In this document: piece after piece, positions 1 to 6,393 of the stretch
How the letters are laid out: each line of letters starts with the position of its first letter
Position numbering within the stretch: position 1 is the stretch's first letter
Assembly (NCBI GenBank): GCA_003520455.1
Contig: DOUV01000117.1
Location: forward strand, 597 to 8,431
From: Chloroflexota bacterium
Lineage (GTDB): Bacteria > Chloroflexota > Anaerolineae > Ardenticatenales > Ardenticatenaceae
Direction: 5' to 3'
Length of the DNA: 7,835 bases
Program-made: the position numbers and the translations under genes
Notes under the pieces: generated by a model
The model's input: the letters and a program-made list of their open reading frames with translations, nothing else
The model's database searches: none
What the model was told of the DNA's origin: nothing

Positions 1-37
1 CTCCGCACCACCCCCACGAGGTCCATCCGCACAAGCC

Positions 38-62
38 GACCGGTGTCTCCCAGACACCGGTC
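38..62. repeat. Perfect inverted repeat (11-bp arms, 3-nt loop)
   Basis: The arms GACCGGTGTCT (38-48) and AGACACCGGTC (52-62) are exact reverse complements around a CCC loop. As RNA this is a strong hairpin. No T-run follows on either strand, so a classical intrinsic terminator is not shown. It may mark the end of a gene lying left of the window, or be a protein-binding palindrome. Confidence 0.55.
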
Positions 63-427
63 CGGTCATTTGCACACCTCATTCCCGTGATTCCACCACA
101 GCCCACCCACTTGTCTTCCTCGCCGCTCGCATTGGTTGAGCGGTCTTACAGCATTGGCGAGTACTCGTAGTTGGAATCCAGAACGCCAGAAAACGATGCG
201 ACACACCCGGCTCTTGTTGCAGCATCAGATGGAACCCCCGGTTCTCTCTGCTACGCCATTTCGCGCAATCATTCGTCCGCGATCTTATCGCGCATAGGCG
301 GTCTATTGCCGATGACAAAGGGTGCACCAGTCGGGTAGGGTGATACAAACCGAGAGGCGGATCGACGAGGCCCCAGACTCTCCCCTGGAGCAGTCGGCCA
401 TCGCAAGACAAGGAGAAGGCAGGTTCC
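63..427. other. Spacer without recognisable gene
   Basis: I see no supportable coding region here on either strand. The open frames that cross it have no plausible start signal and no recognisable protein pattern. It holds a 10-bp palindrome CGAGTACTCG (158-167) and a small hairpin CGCGAT-CTT-ATCGCG (278-292). The last 100 bases should contain the promoter of the gene starting at 428, but I find no clear -35/-10 pair. A purine-rich AAGGAG lies at 410-415, 12 bases before that start codon. Confidence 0.5.
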
Positions 428-1376
428 ATGGTTCGATTTGCTCCCCATAGTCCCATACTTCTTGTGGTTCTTGCCGTGGCCACGCTCGCAACGGCCTGCC
501 CCAGGCCGCAACCACCCATCATGCCGACGGCGACGTTCCAGGGCGACGTCGCGCCCACTCTCGAGGCGCTCGCAACGCAGAACGCGCAATTGGCGACGGA
601 GATGCGGCGCCATGATCTCGAGCTTCGGGGGACCATCGAGGCGCTCGCGACACAAAGCGCCTCGATGGCGACACGAGTCCCACGTTGGGAAGACGCCACC
701 AGTTACTTGCTCACACAGGTACCGGCCCAAGGCCGCGTCTCCACCGTCGCGGCGCTGGCAACCCAGAACGCGTACCTATCCACTCCAAGTCGCCGAACTA
801 TTTCTCGCCTCTGGCACCCCCATGCCTCCGCCGCCCAACACGGCGACGCCCGGCCCCCCGCCTCGCCCCACGTTCACGGCGGTTGTCCCTCAAGCGACCG
901 CCCCCCCAACCCCCGCGCCGGCGACCTCAGCGGATGAATGGGTCCCCTTTCGCAAGGTGAATGTCTTTGAGTTGCAACACCCCAGAGAGTGGGAGGTCCG
1001 TGGCGGCGGAATTGATTTCGCAGATATTTTTCAGCTTGGCCCGCTCAAGTTGCTGATTTTCAGTGCGATCCCGCGAGGCGATCTGGGTGGGTCGACGCTG
1101 ACCCCCGAAGAAACCTTTGCTCGATTCCGAAACAGCCTGATTGAGGGAGCAACGATCACGGAAACACTCATCAACGGGTTTAGGGTTGACATCATTCGAT
1201 ACTCGCACAGAACCGATCATGCCGTCTACACCGAGATCGCGGCACCGGGCACTGTTGCGCTGTGGCAGAGAGGCGAGTGGTCGTATGCTTTGATAGATGA
1301 AGGAGACCAACTGCAACAGAATGGGGGCTTTGACCGCGTGTTGCAATCTTTTCAATTCGTTGACTCGCAGCCTTGA
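428..1376 (+). pseudogene. Frameshifted secreted/lipoprotein-like coiled-coil protein
   Basis: The gene is read in two frames. From ATG 428 comes a basic then hydrophobic N-terminus ending LATAC at residues 20-24, a signal peptide with a weak lipobox (Cys24), so export and possibly lipid anchoring are likely. Three related segments follow (EALATQNAQLAT 46-57, EALATQSASMAT 71-82, AALATQNAYLST 108-119), a probable coiled coil. The frame then derails. Dropping one C at 785/786 joins ...YLST to QVAELFLASG in the next frame, continuing the heptad pattern. A Pro/Thr-rich linker (about 130-168) and a C-terminal domain of about 147 residues (FELQHPREWEV start, LQSFQF end) follow, for 315 residues if restored. 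The C-terminal pattern loosely resembles PsbP-like domains; this is inference. The shift may be genuine or a sequencing error. A separate downstream gene is less likely, because that frame lacks a start with an RBS. AAGGAG at 410-415 is a distant RBS. Function unknown. Confidence 0.72.
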
Positions 1377-1441
1377 CAGGCAGGCGTAGCACCCTCGGCG
1401 TCGCGCTTTCAACGTTGAGTCCAAACTCGCATAAAAGTTCC

Positions 1442-1499
1442 TCGCCAGATGCTGGCGATCCCCCACGTGGAAACGGTCCGGCGCCCCGGCGGGGCCCGG
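1442..1499. repeat. Two hairpins downstream of the coiled-coil gene
   Basis: The first hairpin is TCGCCAG-ATG-CTGGCGA (1442-1458, 7-bp stem). The second pairs CCGG (1478-1481) with CCGG (1496-1499) and GCCCC (1483-1487) with GGGGC (1491-1495), loop GGC, with C1482 as a single bulge: nine G-C pairs in all. Neither is followed by a T-run, so termination of the gene ending at 1376 is possible but not proven. The rest of 1377-1644 shows no gene. Confidence 0.5.
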
Positions 1500-1644
1500 T
1501 TGAAAACGACTGGGCTGCGAAGTGCCTGTACTGCGGCGAGCCTGATTCATGCTGCCGTGGAGGCAATTCGTGGTCTAAACTGTTCATACGAGTCCCCCAC
1601 CTCCTGGCGGTTTGAATCGCACAGGGCCTGGTCTCAGCAAGACA

Positions 1645-1983
1645 TCATTCTTCCGCCCCCACTTTCAACCAGGCGATTATCTGTCGTAACGCCTCGTAGG
1701 CTTCCAACCGCGCGGCGTCGGTGCCGGCGGCCTCAGCCCGTTCAACGTGCTGCTCCATTTGTCTCAGGACAATCGGCGTCATCGCCAGCAGCGCTTCTGC
1801 CCCTGACACCGCATATTTCACAAGCACGTACCGCATCACAGCGGAAAGAGGAACGCCTGTCACCCGACTCAAGGTTTCCAGCGTCGGTAGGGGATCAATC
1901 GCACTGTAGATGGCGACCTCAGCCTTGAAGTTGGCATGGGGATCGCTCTCATCCCACGTATCACAGTAAGGGTGAAGTTCCAT
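1645..1983 (-). CDS. Conserved hypothetical protein, DUF6027-like
   Basis: A 112-residue acidic, soluble protein without signal peptide or membrane segment. The N-terminus (MELHPYCDTWDESDPHANFK) is distinctive. Residues 33-58, PTLETLSRVTGVPLSAVMRY onward, look like a small helix-turn-helix: a helix, a turn at TGVP, and a second helix. A long amphipathic helical region (about 70-108, with EQHVERAEAAGTDAARLEAY) follows. From memory this pattern matches the uncharacterised family DUF6027; I could not check that. The start codon at 1983 has only a weak GAGGT upstream at long spacing. The gene lies 187 bases downstream of, and in the same direction as, the NUDIX gene, so co-transcription is possible. 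DNA or protein binding is conceivable from the HTH-like segment, but no function is known. Confidence 0.8.
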   Translation of the reverse strand: MELHPYCDTWDESDPHANFKAEVAIYSAIDPLPTLETLSRVTGVPLSAVMRYVLVKYAVSGAEALLAMTPIVLRQMEQHVERAEAAGTDAARLEAYEALRQIIAWLKVGAEE

Positions 1984-2170
1984 CGTATTCGTTCGACCTC
2001 AAATGCTCATGCGTTTCAGCCTGTTCAAGCGGTGTATGGTGGCCCAAGAGACCACCCAACAGTCGTTTCTGCGCCGTGCCGGTGGCCCGTCTCCCTCGAG
2101 TCCGCCGCCGGCGACGGCCCAGCGCCGGCCCCAGAGGGGCGTATCCGTCTCGCATGGGCCAGTCGGGGGC
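1984..2170. other. Spacer between DUF6027-like and NUDIX genes
   Basis: No gene or clear terminator is visible between these two leftward genes. A GC-rich segment (2101-2135) carries the inverted pair GCCGGCG/CGCCGGC, which could fold in the transcript. Confidence 0.35.
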
Positions 2171-2722
2171 CTACGCCTCGCTCCCCTGGCATCTCCGGGC
2201 CGACAACAGCACGGCGATAACCGTCATCGCATCGCGAATCTCACCGGAGAGCACCAGTTGCAGAACCTCGGCGAAAGGCATGATGGCGATCTCGAGAAAC
2301 TCGGTTTCGTCGGGGATGGCGACGGTGCGGGTCAGCCCACGCCCGATGAAAAGATGGCAGATCTCATCGCAGACCGACTTCGAGCTGTAGAAGCTATGAA
2401 TGGACACCAGTTCGGCCGCCTCGTAGCCAATCTCCTCGCGGAGCTCGCGCTGCGCGGCTTCAGCCGGGGTCTCGCCGGGGTGGATGCCGCCGGTCGGCAT
2501 CTCCCAGCGGTGATTCTCCCGCTGGACGTAGCGGTATTGGCGGACCATGATGACCCGCTCATCATCGACAAACGGCAGGACACCCGCCCCGCCGGGCAAC
2601 TCACATACACCATAGATCGTCGTGCGCCCATCTGGCATCCGGGCAACGTCCTCGCGCAGGCGCAGCCACGGATTGCGGTAGACCTCGCGGCTGCTGAGGG
2701 TGATCCAGGGACGAGGCTTCAT
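2171..2722 (-). CDS. NUDIX hydrolase, ADP-ribose pyrophosphatase type
   Basis: A 183-residue NUDIX enzyme expected to hydrolyse ADP-ribose or a related nucleoside diphosphate derivative in the cytoplasm. The NUDIX box is perfect: GGIHPGE at 78-84, then REL-REEIGY at 92-100, fitting GX5EX7REUXEEXGU, with the metal-binding glutamates of REEIG. Upstream features typical of ADP-ribose pyrophosphatases are present: GVLPFVDDERVIMVRQYRY (47-65) and RWEMPTGG (72-79). DAMTVIAVLL near the C-terminus is also common in this family. Length is normal (about 170-210). On the minus strand the start is preceded by AAGGAG seven bases before ATG, which fixes the start. It is divergent from the malic enzyme gene across a 379-base spacer. 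The exact substrate (ADP-ribose, GDP-mannose, other) cannot be read from the sequence. Confidence 0.93.
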   Translation of the reverse strand: MKPRPWITLSSREVYRNPWLRLREDVARMPDGRTTIYGVCELPGGAGVLPFVDDERVIMVRQYRYVQRENHRWEMPTGGIHPGETPAEAAQRELREEIGYEAAELVSIHSFYSSKSVCDEICHLFIGRGLTRTVAIPDETEFLEIAIMPFAEVLQLVLSGEIRDAMTVIAVLLSARRCQGSEA

Positions 2723-2884
2723 AGCGACTCCTTCGGCTGGTTCAGACGCTGGTGACTACTCACGCGGAGCAGGTAGCAGGAGCAGTGAAAAATGCCTTGT
2801 ACGAGCATCGCAAGGGCTTTCTCCTCCCCTTGCCACCCGCTATCCCTGCTCCCCAGGCAGGTAACAATTGCCCGCAAATGTACT

Positions 2885-2894
2885 GACACGTGTC
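2885..2894. promoter_or_regulatory. Palindrome GACACGTGTC, possible operator
   Basis: A perfect 10-bp palindrome containing the E-box-like CACGTG core. It lies about 50 bases upstream of the -35 of the malic enzyme promoter and within the likely upstream region of the NUDIX gene. Its position suits a regulator of divergent genes, but one palindrome of this size can occur by chance. Confidence 0.25.
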
Positions 2895-2944
2895 GCTTCC
2901 CGCCACAAAACGGCAGGAGTAGGGTCATGAGCATCAATTTCTAC

Positions 2945-2973
2945 TTGACTGCGAGGCTGGCGAGGCGTAGAGT
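2945..2973 (+). promoter_or_regulatory. Sigma-70-type promoter of the malic enzyme gene
   Basis: A -35 box TTGACT (2945-2950, five of six consensus bases) and a -10 box TAGAGT (2968-2973, four of six) are separated by exactly 17 bases. Transcription would begin near 2980, leaving a leader of about 120 bases before the start codon at 3102. Confidence 0.5.
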
Positions 2974-3101
2974 ACGCTGTCGCACGTCATCGCGGTCACG
3001 ATGTCTGGCCCCACGGGGCGCCTGGCCATGCGTCCTGACATTCCGATACGCCCGCGCCACCCGGCCCCGTTGCCGGCCACCACAGGAGGAGTATCAAAAC
3101 C

Positions 3102-5405
3102 ATGACAATTACTCGCGAAGATGCACTCGCGTACCACCGGGAGGGCCGTCCCGGCAAGATCCAGGTCGTTCCAACAAAACCAACCCTGACGCAGCGAGAC
3201 CTCTCGCTCGCGTACACGCCGGGAGTGGCCCAGGCCGTCCTCGCCGTCGCCGAGGACCCTGCCGCCGGCTTCGAGTTAACGGCGCGGGGCAACCTGGTGG
3301 CGGTGGTCTCCAACGGGACCGCAATTCTGGGCCTGGGCAACCGCGGGCCGCTGGCATCCAAACCTGTCATGGAGGGCAAAGCAGTCCTCTTCAAGCGCTT
3401 TGCCGACGTGGATGTCTTCGACCTCGAAGTCAATACGACCGATCCGGACGAAATCATCCGGCTGGTCAAGCTCCTGGAACCCACTTTCGGCGGGATCAAC
3501 CTGGAAGACATCAAAGCGCCGGAATGCTTCTACATCGAGGAAACGTTGCGTCGTGAGATGAGTATCCCGGTCTTCCACGACGACCAGCACGGGACTGCCA
3601 TCATCTCCGGTGCCGGCTTGCTTAACGCCCTCGATCTCGTGGGCAAGAAGGCCGCCGACATTCGGATCGTGATCCTGGGTGCGGGCGCCGCGGGAATCGC
3701 CACGGCCGAGTTCTACGTCTTGCTCGGCGTACCCCGCGAGCAGATCCTCCTGGTTGATTCTCAAGGCGTGATCTTCGAGGGGCGCAGGAGCGGCATGAAC
3801 GAGTACAAGGCTCGTTTCGCGCACAAGACCAATCTGCGCACGCTTGAAGAGGCGCTGCGCGGCGCCGACATGTTCCTGGGGCTGGCGGCGGCCAACACTG
3901 TCACACCGGCCATGGTCAAGAGCATGGCGCGCACCCCGATCATCTTCGCCCTCGCCAATCCCGACCCCGAGATTCCCTACGAGGTGGCCCGCGAGGCGCG
4001 CCCCGACGCCATCGTTGGCACCGGCCGCAGCGACTACCCCAACCAGGTCAACAACGTTTTGGGCTTCCCCTTCATCTTCCGCGGGGCGCTCGATGTCCAT
4101 GCCCGTGCCATCAACGAGGAGATGAAGCTCGCTGCGGCCCACGCCCTGGCGACGCTGGCCCGTGAGGAGGTCCCCGACAGCGTCCTCAAAGCCTATGGGC
4201 TGGAAAGCCTGAAATTTGGGCCCGACTACGTTATTCCCAAGGCGCTCGACCCGCGCGTGCTCCATTATGTTGCCCCGGCGGTGGCCGAAGCGGCTATGCG
4301 GACGGGTGTCGCCCGCCGCACGGTGGATCTCGACGCCTATCGCGAGCGACTCGCCGGGCGGATCGGCGCTGGCTGGGAGACCATGCGCACGGTCATCCGC
4401 AAAGCGCAGCGCGACCCGCTTCGGGTAGTCTTCGGCGAGGGTGAGGAGCCCAAGATCATCCGGGCCGCAGCCCAGATCGAAGCCGAAGGGATCGGCTACC
4501 CGGTTCTGCTGGGGCGCCGCGAGCGAATCGAGATCCTGATTCCCGAATTGGGGCTCGAGTACGCGCCTGAGATCGTGACCCCCGAGAGTGACCCGCGCCT
4601 GGCAACCTACAGCGAGAATCTCTACCACCGGCGCCAGCGCCACGGTGTCACGCGCGCCGAGGCCCGCCAGTTGGCCCGCCAGCCCAACTACTTTGGCCCG
4701 CTCATGGTACAGGCCGGTGACGCCGATGCCTTCATCTCGGGGCTGACCTCCAACTACCCGTCGGTGATTCGACCGGCCCTCCAGGTGGTTCACACCCGGC
4801 CAGGCGCCCGGCGCGTGGCCGGCGTCTACCTGTTGATCGCCAACAACAAACTTTACTTTCTGACCGATGCCACCGTCAACATTGAGCCCGACGCCCAGGC
4901 CCTGGCCGATATCGCCCTGTTGGCCGCGGACCTGGCCCACGAACTCGACATCGAGCCGCGCATCGCGATGCTCTCCTTCAGCAACTTCGGCAGCACGCCC
5001 CACCCCCGCTCTGAGAAGGTCCGCCAGGCGGTCGAGCTCGTGCGCGCCTCGCGTCCCGACCTGGCGATTGACGGCGAGATGCAGGCCGATACCGCCGTGG
5101 TGGCGGAGATCATCGAAGCCCGTTACCCCTTCAGCCGGGTGCGCGACCCCAACATCCTGGTGTTCCCCGATCTCGAGGCGGCCAACATCGCCTACAAGCT
5201 ACTCGGCCGCTTAGGTGGGGCGGAGACGATCGGCCCAATCCTGATGGGGATGGGGGCCCCGGTGCACGTCCTGCAAACCGGCGACGACGTGCGCTCGATC
5301 GTCCACATGGCCGCAATAGCCGTGCTCGACGCCCAAACCTGGGGAGCCGCAGAAGCCGATTCCAGCGGGTACCTGGCCGAGACTCTCTCAGCCGAGCAGG
5401 TCTAA
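3102..5405 (+). CDS. maeB: NADP-dependent malic enzyme with C-terminal phosphotransacetylase-like domain
   Basis: Oxidatively decarboxylates malate to pyruvate and CO2, reducing NADP+, in the cytoplasm. The 767-residue length fits MaeB hybrid enzymes (about 760). The malic domain (about 10-170) shows YTPGVA at 38-43 (catalytic Tyr region), ASKPVMEGK at 85-93, NLEDIKAP at 133-140 and FHDDQHGTA at 158-166, whose acidic residues bind the divalent metal. The NAD(P) domain (about 165-405) has the Rossmann loop GAGAAG at 193-198 and ALANPDPE at 283-290. Residues about 428-750 form a phosphate acetyltransferase-like domain ([61 protein letters not shown]). In characterised MaeB proteins this domain is not catalytic and mediates acetyl-CoA inhibition. 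AGGAGGAG precedes ATG by about ten bases, supporting the start. The preference for NADP is inferred from family type. Confidence 0.96.
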   Translation: MTITREDALAYHREGRPGKIQVVPTKPTLTQRDLSLAYTPGVAQAVLAVAEDPAAGFELTARGNLVAVVSNGTAILGLGNRGPLASKPVMEGKAVLFKRFADVDVFDLEVNTTDPDEIIRLVKLLEPTFGGINLEDIKAPECFYIEETLRREMSIPVFHDDQHGTAIISGAGLLNALDLVGKKAADIRIVILGAGAAGIATAEFYVLLGVPREQILLVDSQGVIFEGRRSGMNEYKARFAHKTNLRTLEEALRGADMFLGLAAANTVTPAMVKSMARTPIIFALANPDPEIPYEVAREARPDAIVGTGRSDYPNQVNNVLGFPFIFRGALDVHARAINEEMKLAAAHALATLAREEVPDSVLKAYGLESLKFGPDYVIPKALDPRVLHYVAPAVAEAAMRTGVARRTVDLDAYRERLAGRIGAGWETMRTVIRKAQRDPLRVVFGEGEEPKIIRAAAQIEAEGIGYPVLLGRRERIEILIPELGLEYAPEIVTPESDPRLATYSENLYHRRQRHGVTRAEARQLARQPNYFGPLMVQAGDADAFISGLTSNYPSVIRPALQVVHTRPGARRVAGVYLLIANNKLYFLTDATVNIEPDAQALADIALLAADLAHELDIEPRIAMLSFSNFGSTPHPRSEKVRQAVELVRASRPDLAIDGEMQADTAVVAEIIEARYPFSRVRDPNILVFPDLEAANIAYKLLGRLGGAETIGPILMGMGAPVHVLQTGDDVRSIVHMAAIAVLDAQTWGAAEADSSGYLAETLSAEQV

Positions 5406-5460
5406 CGGCCCGGACGGTCTGGCTCACTGCTCACCACCGACGAGGTGGCGCTGAGAGGCG

Positions 5461-5787
5461 TCACACAACCAACAGCCCCGCGACCGACTGAGAGCGGGGC
5501 TGTTGGCTGCCGGCCGCGACCGGCAACCAGGGAGAGGGCGAACAGGAGGAGAGGAGCAGAGGAGACAGCGTGCCATCCGCACCTTCTCTTCCTCGCTCCT
5601 CCTCTCCGTATCTCCACCCGGCGGGTGGAAGAACGCTCGGCATCGCGGGGCTGATGGCAAGACGATAGGCCCCAAAGGCGATGGCCGCTGTGAGCAGGCA
5701 ACCGATCACGATCACCAGCAGCAACCAGCGTTCGAGCACGAGACGAGGGGCACGCCCAGAAATGGATGGCGGGTAGCGCTCAGACAT
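5461..5787 (-). CDS. Small single-pass membrane protein, unknown function
   Basis: Reads 108 residues. The N-terminal third is convincing: MSERYPPSISGRAPRLVLER, with positive charges, then one hydrophobic helix WLLLVIVIGCLLTAAIAFGA (21-40). This suggests a membrane anchor with the N-terminus inside. The start has an AGGAG on the minus strand eight bases before ATG, and a perfect TATAAT box 26 bases upstream of the start codon. The C-terminal half (from about residue 58) looks low-complexity and is encoded by purine-rich DNA and hairpin arms, ending in QQPRSQSVAGLLVV inside the terminator. A shorter original protein extended by a frameshift is therefore possible. It is convergent with maeB, 55 bases apart. 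I do not recognise a family. Confidence 0.55.
   Translation of the reverse strand: MSERYPPSISGRAPRLVLERWLLLVIVIGCLLTAAIAFGAYRLAISPAMPSVLPPAGWRYGEEERGREGADGTLSPLLLSSCSPSPWLPVAAGSQQPRSQSVAGLLVV
5469..5506 (-). terminator. Strong hairpin, probable terminator between convergent genes
   Basis: The arms CCAACAGCCCCGC (5469-5481) and GCGGGGCTGTTGG (5494-5506) match perfectly over 13 bp around a 12-base loop. Read on the minus strand, the hairpin is followed by TTGTGTG, a partly T-rich tail; on the plus strand no T-run follows. It therefore suits termination of the leftward small-membrane-protein gene best, and may also stop transcripts of the malic enzyme gene ending at 5405. It overlaps the last codons of the leftward reading frame, which is unusual. 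Confidence 0.6.
5509..5534 (-). repeat. Second hairpin adjacent to the terminator
   Basis: Immediately beside the 13-bp hairpin, the minus strand reads TGGTTGCCGG-TCGCGG-CCGGCAGCCA. That is a 10-bp stem with one G-U wobble; the plus-strand version has a C-A mismatch at that place, so the fold is better as leftward RNA. Its outer edge overlaps the first hairpin by a few bases, so the two may compete or stack. Confidence 0.4.
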
Positions 5788-5813
5788 ACGGCTCTCCTAT
5801 CGCTCGCATGGCT

Positions 5814-5819
5814 ATTATA
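5814..5819 (-). promoter_or_regulatory. TATAAT -10 box of the small membrane protein gene
   Basis: The minus strand reads exactly TATAAT here, about 26 bases before the start codon at 5787, so the leader would be about 20 bases. A TTGACG lies 23 bases upstream, longer than the preferred 17; no better -35 box is seen. Confidence 0.45.
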
Positions 5820-5892
5820 CGCCACTCGTCCGCCAAAGGTTCCGTCAAACGTCCGCAAACGCGGCCTCGAGTCCGCCATTTTGAGGATGGAC

Positions 5893-6245
5893 AAGGAGCC
5901 GGCCGAACTGCTCGACATCCCGGCCACCGGCGACTCAATCGGTGGCCGAGGTGCCCATGAAGCGGGGGAATGCGCTCATCCCAGACCTCTCGGACCGCGC
6001 CGGTCACCTCGAGCGCCGGGCGGACGCGGTTCTTGAACACCCCGCCGTACTCGCCGGTACGCTGATTGCTGAGCAGGGAGGCGACGGCTACTGCCGCGCC
6101 TCCACGGCCCGGCTGCTTAGATGCACCAGGTGCCAGTCCATGGCGAAGCCGTCCTGGCAGGAGTACTGGCACCTGAGCAAGACCATGATGGGGTTGCGGA
6201 GGATGAGCCCACAGATCGTCAACGGCGCAAAAAGCTGGGCTCCTT
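5893..6245 (-). pseudogene. Remnant of an Old Yellow Enzyme family NADH:flavin oxidoreductase
   Basis: The minus strand holds in-order pieces of this FMN enzyme family (YqjM/xenobiotic reductase type). Piece A (6236-6103) reads LFAPLTICGLILRNPIMV, then CQYSCQDGFAMDWHLVHL and SSRAV, matching the family N-terminus (LF.PL.I..L.LRNRI..SPMCQYS..DG..TDWHL.H..SRA). After a frameshift, GGAAVAVA (6103-6080) matches the GGAGLV.VEA strand. Then about 110-120 residues, including the usual active-site histidine region, are missing. Piece C is LLSNQRTGEYGGVFKNR, then RPALEVTGAVREVW, matching LSN.RTDEYGGS.ENR. A second frameshift near 5955 leads to TSATD, a TGA (5935-5937) where the family has Trp, then VAGGRDVEQFGRLL. 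The C-terminal third is absent, and no start codon precedes piece A, although AAGGAG sits at 6245-6240. It cannot make a working enzyme. Family patterns are from memory. Confidence 0.85.
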
Positions 6246-6273
6246 CAACCCCAGACAACTCCCCTCGCCCCGA

Positions 6274-6282
6274 TGGTACGAT
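6274..6282 (+). promoter_or_regulatory. Possible extended -10 box for the isomerase gene
   Basis: TGGTACGAT fits an extended -10 (TGnTATAAT with four of six core matches), 111 bases before the start codon at 6394. No good -35 box is seen 17 bases upstream. This is weak evidence in GC-rich DNA. Confidence 0.25.
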
Positions 6283-6393
6283 AGGCCGCGCCCGCCCGCG
6301 CCAATATCGCGCCCCGGCCCGGTCGAACGCAGAACCGTGCTGTGGAGGACAGGATGGCATTGTTCCCCACTCAGGATACGAAAGGAACGATCC

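Larger units (their letters stand above)
2723..3101. other. Divergent intergenic region between NUDIX and malic enzyme genes
   Basis: This region separates a leftward from a rightward gene and must hold both promoters. The rightward promoter is visible at 2945-2973. For the leftward gene I find no convincing -35/-10 pair. A perfect 10-bp palindrome lies at 2885-2894. Small GC hairpins, such as CCGGC-CCCGTT-GCCGG (about 3060-3075), fall in the predicted 5' leader of the malic enzyme mRNA. No coding sequence is supported here. Confidence 0.5.

Noticed and set aside
79..699. 206-residue minus-strand frame across the coiled-coil gene start
   Set aside because: Its repeats (ALCVASAS, AFCVASAS) are just the complement of the ALATQ-encoding repeats; the rest is unrecognisable and lacks a start signal.
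1192..1620. Coding frames in 1377-1644 such as the one with CLYCGEPDSCCRGG
   Set aside because: The Cys-rich piece suggested a zinc motif, but it has no RBS, no family match I know, and the frame runs through hairpin DNA.
1590..1625. tRNA-like GGCGGTTTGAATCGCAC
   Set aside because: It resembles a T-loop, but the flanking bases do not form a T-stem and no acceptor or anticodon arm can be built.
2003..2755. 250-residue plus-strand frame opposite the NUDIX gene
   Set aside because: Opposite strand of a perfect NUDIX box gene with its own strong RBS; the plus-strand translation shows no family features.
2723..2935. T-box or other riboswitch leader before the NUDIX gene
   Set aside because: A GCGGGTGGCA stretch on the minus strand recalls a T-box antiterminator, but the conserved T-box sequence and a following terminator are absent.
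3276..5003. 575-residue open frame on the minus strand inside maeB
   Set aside because: It is the mirror of the strongly coding GC-rich malic enzyme frame; it has no family pattern and no RBS, and maeB is unambiguous on the other strand.
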